A DNA stretch of 39,148 nt from WOZL01 sp041678645 (GTDB taxonomy: Bacteria; Patescibacteriota; Dojkabacteria; SC72): NCBI GenBank assembly GCA_041678645.1, contig JBAYNT010000002.1, forward strand, positions 1 through 39,148. The letters are read 5' to 3'. The position numbers and the translations under genes were made by a program. Below, one piece after another: positions 32,213 to 39,148 of this stretch. Below the pieces are notes generated by a model, which did not search any database, was not told the DNA's origin, and was given only the letters and a program-made list of their open reading frames with translations. Numbering within the stretch: position 1 is the first letter of the stretch; every line of letters begins with the position of its first letter.

Positions 32213-32782
32213 ATGAAGCGTATGCCATTAACAGATCAGCCAACAAGAGGTATGTATATTATAGAAGACGGAAGAGTGTTCCATATTATTGACAGGAAAC
32301 TAAAAACTCAGGGGCGCCAAGGGGGCCTTATAATTATGAAAATAAAAGCCCTTGATAGTGGACAGCTACTAGAGAAAACTATTAAGGCTGGTGTTAAAGT
32401 GGAATATATAGAGCCAGAAACAATAGAAGTCCAGTATCTATACTCCGATGAAAACAGTTGTTATTTTATGGATAGTAAAACTTACGAATCCATTACAATT
32501 AATAGGGATATTTTTGGCAACTATGTGAACTTTCTTAAAGAAGGGGAGAAGTGCTTGATAATGAGGCATGAGGGTAAAGCGATTAACTTTAAAGGTAGTC
32601 CCACAGTTGATCTTAAGGTGATAGAATCCACTCCTGCCGTTAGGGGCAATACTGCCAACTCAGCTAGTAAATTGGTTACTGTTGAGACAGGGTATAGAGT
32701 GAATGTTCCTCTCTTTATTAAGAAAGGTGATCTAATTAAAGTTAGTACTGAAACAGGGGAGTATTCAGGAAAGGCTAGTTAA
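32213..32782 (+). CDS. efp: Translation elongation factor P
   Basis: Binds next to the ribosomal P site and relieves stalling at polyproline. Three beta-barrel domains are evident: a KOW-like N-domain, a central OB domain (about 68-128) and a C-terminal OB domain with the signature TPAVRGNTANSASKLVTVET. The loop that reaches the peptidyl-transferase centre reads KLKTQGRQGG, placing Arg where most bacteria have the modified Lys34. The start is either ATG 32213 or ATG 32222 (MPLTDQP), which has an AAGGA 8 nt upstream; from the latter the tip residue is Arg32. The proline-rich surface protein at 8764 is a plausible client. Confidence 0.95.
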   Translation: MKRMPLTDQPTRGMYIIEDGRVFHIIDRKLKTQGRQGGLIIMKIKALDSGQLLEKTIKAGVKVEYIEPETIEVQYLYSDENSCYFMDSKTYESITINRDIFGNYVNFLKEGEKCLIMRHEGKAINFKGSPTVDLKVIESTPAVRGNTANSASKLVTVETGYRVNVPLFIKKGDLIKVSTETGEYSGKAS

Positions 32783-32804
32783 TGCATGCGATAGGATCTT
32801 TTGG

Positions 32805-32810
32805 TATAAT
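32805..32810 (+). promoter_or_regulatory. Extended -10 (TGGTATAAT) of tRNA-Met
   Basis: Lies 11 nt before the tRNA 5' end. Confidence 0.55.
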
Positions 32811-32821
32811 GGCTATAACAC

Positions 32822-32895
32822 GGTGAGATAGCTCAGAAGGTTAGAGCATAGGATTCATAAACCTAAGGTCGGCGGTTCGATTCCGCCTCTCACCA
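32822..32895 (+). tRNA. Elongator tRNA-Met, anticodon CAU, no encoded CCA
   Basis: A 74-nt tRNA: GGTGAGA pairs with TCTCACC, then discriminator A followed by CTC, so CCA is not encoded. The D-stem is GCTC/GAGC, the anticodon loop TTCATAA gives CAT, and the stem TAGGA/ACCTA ends in an A-A mismatch. The T-arm is GGCGGTTCGATTCCGCC. A CAU tRNA could also be the lysidine-type tRNA-Ile2, but tRNA-Ile(UAU) is present 3 kb away, which favours Met. Confidence 0.9.
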
Positions 32896-32922
32896 CTCTC
32901 ATATTATTTGAAATTTTATAAA

Positions 32923-34803
32923 ATGGCAGACAAAAAAAACGCAGAAAATGAGAAAAAGGCTAAAAAAATAGATATAAGGGTTGTGAGGAAAAGAAACAAT
33001 ATCCCTAGCATAATAGGAATATTAATAGGCTCCATCATCGTTACTTTCGCTATAAATCTTCTTGTTAATCTTTTCTCATATGCAGGAGAAGAGGTGGGTT
33101 TAAGTGAAATAGTTTCTGACATAGCTACTGAAGAGTATGACAGAATTATAATCAAAGATGATGTTATTACACTAGAATATGCTGCAGAGGATAAGGAAAA
33201 AGAGAAACTGGTTAAAAAGTATGCACTAATTTCTGATAACACAGACTTCTATAGTGTTGCTACTGATGCAGGCATAGATATCAAGGGCCTAAATAACGTT
33301 TATTATGAACCTAAACTTGCAATTACATTTGGTGATGTCCTTACTTTAATAATGATAATAGGTGCTTTTGTGTTAGGCTATTTCTTTATCAACAATATGA
33401 AGAAATCTGGAGGGCAGATATTTGATTTTGGTCAGAGTAAAGCAAGGCTTTTAATGGGAAAGAAAACAGGTATTAGTTTTGATGATGTTGCTGGTATTGA
33501 TGAAGTTAAGGAAGAGTTAGAAGAGATTGTAGATTTCCTAAAATACCCTAAAAAATACTCCATTGCTGGTGCTAGAATACCTAAAGGTGTTCTGTTAACA
33601 GGTGCACCTGGTACTGGTAAAACGCTTTTAGCGAGGGCTGTTGCTGGCGAAGCTAGTGTACCATTCTTTCATTCTTCTGGTTCTGAATTTGAAGAGATGT
33701 TAGTCGGTGCAGGTGCTTCTAGGGTAAGAGATCTTTTTGAAAAGGCTAAGAAGGCTGCCCCATGTATTATCTTTATTGATGAAATTGATGCAGTAGCTAA
33801 AAAGAGGGGTACAGTTTTACACTCTGGTGCTGGCGAGCAGACTTTAAATCAAATTCTTGTAGAGATGGATGGTCTAGAGGCAAGGAACAACGTCATTATA
33901 CTTGCTGCTACTAATAGGCCAGATGTATTAGACCCCGCAATTCTAAGGCCGGGGAGGTTTGATAGGACTGTCGCTGTCCCGATGCCTGACTTTAAGGGTA
34001 GGAGAGAGATATTGGAGGTGCATTCTAAGAATAAAAAATTTACAGATGAGGTGGATTTAGAGGCGATAGCTAAGAAAACGATAGGGTATTCTGGTGCCGA
34101 TTTAGAGAATCTCTTAAATGAAGCAGCAATTATGGCGGCTATAGATGATCGTAAGGTAATTAGTCAAGAGGATTTGTCTGAGGCATACCTTAAGGTTCGA
34201 CTTGGTAGAAAAAAAAGAGACCAAGAGAATGATGAAGAAGATGTTAAAACAACAGCTTTCCACGAAGCTGGTCATGCGATAGTATCTCATTTCACTCCTA
34301 AGTCTGATCCTGTAGAGCAGGTTTCAATAATATCCAGAGGTATGTCTGGTGGGGTTACAGTGTATCTCCCAGAGAAGGATACGAAGCATATGTACAAAGA
34401 TCAGATGTTGGCTAGAATGAGGAGCGGTGTGGCTGGTAGGGCCTCAGAGGAGGTGTTTCTAGGTAGGATTTCTACTGGTGCTAGTTCTGATATTGAGCAT
34501 GTTACAGAGATGGCTAGGGAGATGATTACTCAGTATGGGATGTCTGATAATCTAGGTATGGTTAAATATGGGGATGAGGAGCAAACAAAACATTTGGGCT
34601 ATAACTATGGAGGTGGCAGAGCATATAGCGAAGAGTACGCTAAAAGAATAGATGACGAGGTTAAGAGCTTGCTGGATGAGGCATATAGTGATGCTAAGAA
34701 GGTATTGAAAGAGCATGAGGAGGAAGTTAAGAAGCTTGTCAAAATATTGATAGAGAAAGAAGTTGTTAGTGGAGATGAATTTGAAGAGATTTTCGAGAAG
34801 TAG
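32923..34803 (+). CDS. ftsH: ATP-dependent zinc metalloprotease FtsH
   Basis: Membrane-anchored AAA+ protease that degrades misfolded membrane proteins and short-lived regulators. Of about 626 residues, two membrane helices (about 25-50 and 145-165) flank an extracytoplasmic segment. The AAA domain has Walker A GAPGTGKT (about 226-233), Walker B IIFIDEID and the SRH ATNRPDVLDPAILRPGRFDR. The protease domain has the zinc motif HEAGH (about 447-451) and the distal Asp in SSDIEHVTEMA. The frame can be read from a TTG at 32908, but the ATG at 32923 is the likely start. Confidence 0.97.
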   Translation: MADKKNAENEKKAKKIDIRVVRKRNNIPSIIGILIGSIIVTFAINLLVNLFSYAGEEVGLSEIVSDIATEEYDRIIIKDDVITLEYAAEDKEKEKLVKKYALISDNTDFYSVATDAGIDIKGLNNVYYEPKLAITFGDVLTLIMIIGAFVLGYFFINNMKKSGGQIFDFGQSKARLLMGKKTGISFDDVAGIDEVKEELEEIVDFLKYPKKYSIAGARIPKGVLLTGAPGTGKTLLARAVAGEASVPFFHSSGSEFEEMLVGAGASRVRDLFEKAKKAAPCIIFIDEIDAVAKKRGTVLHSGAGEQTLNQILVEMDGLEARNNVIILAATNRPDVLDPAILRPGRFDRTVAVPMPDFKGRREILEVHSKNKKFTDEVDLEAIAKKTIGYSGADLENLLNEAAIMAAIDDRKVISQEDLSEAYLKVRLGRKKRDQENDEEDVKTTAFHEAGHAIVSHFTPKSDPVEQVSIISRGMSGGVTVYLPEKDTKHMYKDQMLARMRSGVAGRASEEVFLGRISTGASSDIEHVTEMAREMITQYGMSDNLGMVKYGDEEQTKHLGYNYGGGRAYSEEYAKRIDDEVKSLLDEAYSDAKKVLKEHEEEVKKLVKILIEKEVVSGDEFEEIFEK

Positions 34804-34812
34804 ATTCTCTAG

Positions 34813-34818
34813 TATAAT
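34813..34818 (+). promoter_or_regulatory. -10 element of polA
   Basis: TATAAT 6 nt before the polA ATG, without a Shine-Dalgarno sequence. Confidence 0.6.
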
Positions 34819-34824
34819 CTATAT

Positions 34825-37503
34825 ATGACACTACCGACTTCTAAAGAGAAGAAAATATTCTTAGCCATAGATGCTAACGCAATAATACACAGGGCATTCC
34901 ATGCATATCCACCGACCCTTCAGACAGAAGACGGCTTACAAGTAAATGCGGTATATGGATTTGCTACTATGCTCCTTAGTGCATTAAAAACATTCCACCC
35001 AGAATATGTAATGTGTGCAATGGATACTGCACAACCAACATTCCGACACGAAATGTATCCAGACTATAAAGGGACTAGGGCTCCAACAGACCAATCATTA
35101 ATAGATCAAATGCCCATGGTAGAAGAGCTACTAAACTCATTCAGTATTCCTGTTATAAAGAAACCAGGCTATGAAGCAGATGATATCCTAGGCACCCTCT
35201 CTAAATACATCTCTACGGGCAAGTGGCAAGATGAAGGCATGGATATGTATATTTTAAGTGGTGACAAAGACCTCCTTCAGCTCGTACAGGAGGATGTATA
35301 TGTCTGTCTGCCTAATGGTAGTTTCAAAAACATTGTTGTGTATGACAGTCAAAAAGTAAAAGAGAAATATGGATATCTGCCTGGCCAAGTAGTAGATTAC
35401 AAAGCTATAGTGGGGGACAGTTCTGACAACATACCAGGGATTAAAGGGATAGGTGATAAGACAGCTACGATTCTCTTAGAGAAATATGAGACCCTAGATG
35501 AGGTATATAAGCACGTGGATGATCTGTCTACACGACATAAGAATCTCTTTACAGAGAGCATAGAGCAAGCAGAATTCAGTAGAAAACTCGCACAAATAGA
35601 TACAGAAATGAACTTAGATATACACTTAGCAGATTGTCAGTTGGTGGATTTCGACAGGAATAAGTTAACCTATACTTTCAAAAGATACAATTTCAAATCA
35701 CTGCTTCCTAAGTTAGATGAGCTTTTCGGTAAAACTAAGTTAGATATTAATCGTAATAGTTCTCAATTAGGAATTTTCACTTCAAATGAAGAGAAAGAGT
35801 ATAGTTGGAGTGAGTTTGTTGATATAAAGGAAGAGCTTAAAGGATTCAGTAGAATATATATAGCATATATTTCTGAAGGAGAAGCTTTCGATTCAGTGCC
35901 CTTTGTAATAGTTGGAGCAGGGGATAAAAATTATCTTCTTAAGGAGTACGCATGGATTAAGGAGGTTAATTCGGACATTATTTTCTACAATTGGGAAGAA
36001 TTTGTTTCGGGCATCGGCCTTTATAAATTTGATAATTCTAAAGTATTTGATATCTCTCTATTTGAACATTTGTTAAAGTCGGAAAGAAGGGGTTTTAAGC
36101 TAAAAGATCTCTCATTTGACTACAGCGATTATGTGTTAGGTGAGAAGATACCCCCCTATGATTATCTCAAAGTAATAGAGGTAATGAAATTGACATATGA
36201 GAAACAGGTTGAGAGAGCAAATAATTTGGAGCTATACGACTATACTAAAAAGAATATAAAAGGGTATCTAGATGTGAAAAACAACTACCTTATTAATTCC
36301 CTCAAACTAATAGAGCAACCGATTTCTTGTATATTGGCAAAAATGGAGGATAGGGGAATGAAATTGAATAAAGATAGGCTGCTAAAGTTAAAAGGGGAGG
36401 TTGATAAAAGCGTCGAAGAGTTAGAGAAAACGATATATGATTTCGTAGGGCATGAATTCAATATCAATTCACCTAAACAGCTAGCAGGCATTCTTTTTAA
36501 TGAACTACAGCTACCTAAAAGCCGCAAACTGTCAACTAAAGAATCTGTACTTAGCAGTATGAAGGGTATGCATCCAGTAGTGGATGATCTGTTAAGTTAC
36601 AGAGAGGTATCTAAAATTTCTACTACATATGTAGAGCCACTCTTAAGCATAGCTAACGAGTCGGGAGATGGTTCTGTTCATACAGATTTTAAACAAACAG
36701 GAACAAGCTCTGGGAGATTCTCTTCGGTTAACCCTAATATGCAAAATATCCCAATAGTTGGTAAGTGGGCCGATAAGGTAAGAAACTGCTTTGTCGCAAA
36801 AGAAGGGTTTGATCTTATGGCAATAGACTACTCGCAGATGGAACTTAGGATAATGGCAGACATATCTAAGGATAAGACCCTTTCACAAGACTTCTTGGAG
36901 GGAAGGGACGTTCATACTGCTACAGCTTCTAGAATACTTGGTAAAGAACTCGATGAAATAAGCAAAAAGGAGCGTAATTTAGGAAAAACAATCAATTTTG
37001 GGATGATATTTGGACAAACAGGTTACGGTCTATCTAATCTTTTAGGTATAGATGTGGCAGAAAGCACTCGATATATTAATGAGTATTTTCAGATATATTC
37101 AGGAGTAGAAGAGTATATGCGAGAAACTGAGGAGCAGGCTCGAGAAAAAGGCTATGTACAAAGTATGTTTGGTACTACACGCAATGTGGCTGGGCTCAGA
37201 TCTAAAAATAGGAGGATATCCTCTGCCTCCGCTAGGGAAGCTATAAATATGCCTATACAGGGTACAGAAGCAGATATTATGAAATTTGTGATGATTAAAC
37301 TTCAGGATTTAATTGACGAAAAATATAAAGATAAGGCATATATGTTACTACAGATACATGATGAAATTATATTTGAAATAGAAAAATCTGTGGTAGAAGA
37401 TTTTAAAGCAGAGGCAAACGAGATTATGATAAATGCCGTAAAACTTGATGTGCCACTACAGACACACATTACTGTAGGGGATTCTTGGGACAAACTTAAT
37501 TAA
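34825..37503 (+). CDS. polA: DNA polymerase I
   Basis: Repair and Okazaki-fragment polymerase of 892 residues. The N-terminal 5'-3' exonuclease (about 1-300) has FLAIDANAIIHRAFHA, YEADDILGTL and GDSSDNIPGIKGIG. The middle domain (about 310-480) lacks the DxE and other acidic motifs of a proofreading exonuclease, so it is probably structural, as in Taq polymerase. The polymerase domain has motif A AIDYSQMELRI (about 665-675), motif B RNLGKTINFGMIFGQTGYG (about 721-739, keeping the Phe that disfavours dideoxynucleotides) and motif C LQIHDEIIFE (about 842-851). It lies 21 bp after ftsH but has its own -10. Confidence 0.97.
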   Translation: MTLPTSKEKKIFLAIDANAIIHRAFHAYPPTLQTEDGLQVNAVYGFATMLLSALKTFHPEYVMCAMDTAQPTFRHEMYPDYKGTRAPTDQSLIDQMPMVEELLNSFSIPVIKKPGYEADDILGTLSKYISTGKWQDEGMDMYILSGDKDLLQLVQEDVYVCLPNGSFKNIVVYDSQKVKEKYGYLPGQVVDYKAIVGDSSDNIPGIKGIGDKTATILLEKYETLDEVYKHVDDLSTRHKNLFTESIEQAEFSRKLAQIDTEMNLDIHLADCQLVDFDRNKLTYTFKRYNFKSLLPKLDELFGKTKLDINRNSSQLGIFTSNEEKEYSWSEFVDIKEELKGFSRIYIAYISEGEAFDSVPFVIVGAGDKNYLLKEYAWIKEVNSDIIFYNWEEFVSGIGLYKFDNSKVFDISLFEHLLKSERRGFKLKDLSFDYSDYVLGEKIPPYDYLKVIEVMKLTYEKQVERANNLELYDYTKKNIKGYLDVKNNYLINSLKLIEQPISCILAKMEDRGMKLNKDRLLKLKGEVDKSVEELEKTIYDFVGHEFNINSPKQLAGILFNELQLPKSRKLSTKESVLSSMKGMHPVVDDLLSYREVSKISTTYVEPLLSIANESGDGSVHTDFKQTGTSSGRFSSVNPNMQNIPIVGKWADKVRNCFVAKEGFDLMAIDYSQMELRIMADISKDKTLSQDFLEGRDVHTATASRILGKELDEISKKERNLGKTINFGMIFGQTGYGLSNLLGIDVAESTRYINEYFQIYSGVEEYMRETEEQAREKGYVQSMFGTTRNVAGLRSKNRRISSASAREAINMPIQGTEADIMKFVMIKLQDLIDEKYKDKAYMLLQIHDEIIFEIEKSVVEDFKAEANEIMINAVKLDVPLQTHITVGDSWDKLN

Positions 37504-37518
37504 TGTCCGAAATTCATA

Positions 37519-37524
37519 TATAAT
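37519..37524 (+). promoter_or_regulatory. -10 element of the winged-helix/ligase genes
   Basis: TATAAT 55 nt before the ATG at 37580. A possible hairpin, TAGAGT (37524-37529) with ACTCTA (37545-37550), sits at the predicted RNA 5' end. Confidence 0.45.
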
Positions 37525-37579
37525 AGAGTAGGGTTCATAAAGGGACTCTATAAGTGGATAAATTTAAATATCATATGTT

Positions 37580-37993
37580 ATGCAAAAAGAGAATTGTAAC
37601 AATAAAAGTTGTTTCCCAAATTTCTTTACTCTTTTAGCCTTCATCCTTGGCTTTGTTTTGTACATAATCATTAAACATGGGAAAAGCAATGAAGGTGGAA
37701 TCTTAACAGGAGAGAAAATCTTAATGTTAAAAGGAGAAGCGCCACTTAAAAAAGTGAACAAAGTAAAAGTTACCGAAAGTAAAACAGAGGGTATAAGGCT
37801 TACAGATAGGCAAGAGAGGATAGTTGAAAGATTGATGCAAAAAGGAAAAATGTTTCCTTCGCAGTTACAAGATTTGCTTCCAGAGGTTTCTGCTAGAACA
37901 GTCAGGCGCGATATGACTAGCTTAGAAAAGCAAGGTTTAGTAAAACAAAAGGGTACAACAAAATCAACTTACTATGTATATATAGGAAGTTAA
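37580..37993 (+). CDS. Membrane-anchored winged-helix (DeoR-type) DNA-binding protein
   Basis: A 137-residue protein with an N-terminal membrane helix (about 13-32, FFTLLAFILGFVLYIIIKHG), a linker of about 40 residues, and a C-terminal winged-helix domain (about 73-135) reading LTDRQERIVERLMQKGKMFP, then ARTVRRDMTSLEKQGLVKQK, the recognition helix and wing of DeoR-like regulators. No ligand-binding domain is present. It would hold DNA at the membrane, either as a membrane-tethered transcription factor or as a chromosome-tethering factor. It is followed after 1 nt by the DNA ligase gene. Confidence 0.8.
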   Translation: MQKENCNNKSCFPNFFTLLAFILGFVLYIIIKHGKSNEGGILTGEKILMLKGEAPLKKVNKVKVTESKTEGIRLTDRQERIVERLMQKGKMFPSQLQDLLPEVSARTVRRDMTSLEKQGLVKQKGTTKSTYYVYIGS

Positions 37994-37994
37994 T

Positions 37995-39148
37995 ATGGCA
38001 AAAAGCTTTAAACAACTTTGTAAACTGTTCAATACTATCGAAGGTACCCCTGGAAGGATTGATATGACATCCTTAATGGGGGATTTTTTAAAACAGTGCT
38101 CTATAGGTGAAATACAAATGATTTCATATCTTGTACAAGGTAGGGTTGCGCCTATGTTTGTAAAGAGCGAGTTTAACTATTCTGAGAAGAGTTTAAGTAA
38201 TCTCTTAAACCGGTACTTTGAGAACAAAGCCTTAGATATTAACGTATCTGAGATTAGGCAAGTAACGGGAGATATAGGGGATACAGTATTTCGCTTATCT
38301 GAGAACTTAATAGAAACCGAAAAACGAAGGAGTGTAGAAGATGTTTATGAGCTTCTTTGGAACATAATTAATATTTCGGGTACTGGTTCTGTAGAACGTA
38401 AAAACAATTTAATCATCAACTTTCTTACTACGGCAAGTGCTTTAGAATCTAGATATTTTGTAAGGATAGTGTGTGGGCAATTACGACTTGGCTTACATTC
38501 TAGAACAATGATGGATGTTTTTTCATATATTGTTACAGGGGACAAAGAGCTTAGTGATGAATTTAATAGAGCTTATGGAGTCTGTTCAGATATTGGGTAC
38601 GTAGCTAGTAAACTTGATAGTTTCCAAAGAGGAAAAGTGGAGGAAGAATTAAAGAGTATAACTATCACGCCTGGTTTCCCTGTTCTCTCTAGATTAGTTG
38701 AGAGGGTAGGATCCTTTGAGGAAGCTGTGGAGCGTTTAGGAAATGATTTACTGGTACAGGGTAAGTTTGACGGTTTGAGATTACAGATACATAAATATAG
38801 AAAAGAGGACATAGACAAAAGAAGAGTAATATGGAAAAGATACCTTGCAGATAAGTCTCAAGACTTAAACTTATTCAAAGGTCCCGAGCAAGGAGGTAGC
38901 GTAATTAAACTGTTTACTAGAAACCTCGATGACGTTACAGATATGTTCCCAGAGGTGGTTGATGATGTAAGATCCTTGTCTGTGAATACCGTGATTTTTG
39001 ATTCGGAAGTCCTAGGTTGGGATTATGAGAAAGACACCTTCCTGAGCTATCAAACTACTATGCAACGCAGAAGGAAGTATGGGATTGCCGCAATTAGGAA
39101 AGAGATACCTGTTAAAGCGATGATCTTCGATCTGCTATATTTAGATGG
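37995..39148 (+). CDS. ATP-dependent DNA ligase, partial (3' end outside window)
   Basis: Seals nicks in DNA using ATP. The visible 384 codons start at an ATG 1 nt after the previous stop (AGGAAG about 8 nt upstream could be a Shine-Dalgarno site). They contain the N-terminal DNA-binding domain (about 1-230, VCGQLRLGLHSRTMMDVF) and the adenylation domain with motif I QGKFDGLRLQ, in which Lys257 would carry AMP. RNLDDVTDMFPEVV (motif III region) and VIFDSEVLGWD follow. This is the archaeal/eukaryal-like ligase class with an N-terminal domain, rather than the NAD-dependent LigA typical of bacteria; whether LigA is also present cannot be seen here. Confidence 0.92.
   Translation, partial: MAKSFKQLCKLFNTIEGTPGRIDMTSLMGDFLKQCSIGEIQMISYLVQGRVAPMFVKSEFNYSEKSLSNLLNRYFENKALDINVSEIRQVTGDIGDTVFRLSENLIETEKRRSVEDVYELLWNIINISGTGSVERKNNLIINFLTTASALESRYFVRIVCGQLRLGLHSRTMMDVFSYIVTGDKELSDEFNRAYGVCSDIGYVASKLDSFQRGKVEEELKSITITPGFPVLSRLVERVGSFEEAVERLGNDLLVQGKFDGLRLQIHKYRKEDIDKRRVIWKRYLADKSQDLNLFKGPEQGGSVIKLFTRNLDDVTDMFPEVVDDVRSLSVNTVIFDSEVLGWDYEKDTFLSYQTTMQRRRKYGIAAIRKEIPVKAMIFDLLYLD

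Overview
The window looks like the replication-origin region of a small, AT-rich bacterial chromosome, most likely a member of the Candidate Phyla Radiation (Patescibacteria). The basis is the rnpA-rpmH / dnaA-oriC-dnaN arrangement, very compact spacing, a coupling ATPase and several small pilin-like proteins of the type common in that group, an ATP-dependent DNA ligase, and a Xer recombinase with an unusual catalytic set. UGA is used as a stop (genes ending at 4924 and 31454) and is absent inside the long reading frames, so the code is standard and the UGA-glycine lineages (SR1, Gracilibacteria) are unlikely. I cannot place the phylum from this window alone.

Layout. 1-5624: rnpA (partial) and rpmH on the minus strand, dnaA, an oriC with DnaA boxes, dnaN, an OmpR-type regulator with a non-phosphorylatable receiver, and two membrane proteins. 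5658-8686: tRNA-Ser(CGA), a pilin-like protein, a MASE3-like membrane protein with no output domain, a SpoU/TrmH methyltransferase and tmRNA. 8764-14807 (minus): a heterodimeric ABC exporter followed by three surface or membrane proteins, one with a pacifastin-like cysteine pattern and one a GLUG-repeat protein ending in an LPKTG sorting signal. 14870-19162: tRNA-Ser(GCU), endonuclease IV, a tiny membrane ORF, and a UvrD helicase fused to a RecB-type Fe-S nuclease.

19194-29772 is the most interesting block, a type IV secretion-like cluster. It has five tandem VirB2-like two-helix pilin paralogues, a coiled-coil/SpoIID peptidoglycan hydrolase, a bacterial-PH membrane protein, a degenerate PP2C/beta-propeller membrane protein and a VirD4/TraD-like ATPase. 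smpB and a RelBE-like toxin-antitoxin pair lie inside it. No VirB4, VirB6 or relaxase is visible here.

29822-39148: tRNA-Ile(UAU), a Xer-type recombinase, DivIC/FtsB, initiator tRNA, hpt, efp, tRNA-Met, ftsH, polA, a membrane-anchored winged-helix protein and the start of an ATP-dependent DNA ligase.

A window-wide theme is that at least a dozen genes have a -10-like hexamer (TATAAT or near) only 5-11 nt before the start codon and no Shine-Dalgarno sequence. This predicts leaderless or near-leaderless mRNAs, and I used it to choose several starts. Stable RNA genes and some mRNAs share an extended -10 of the form TGGTAWAAT. No CRISPR array, insertion sequence or clear prophage was seen.
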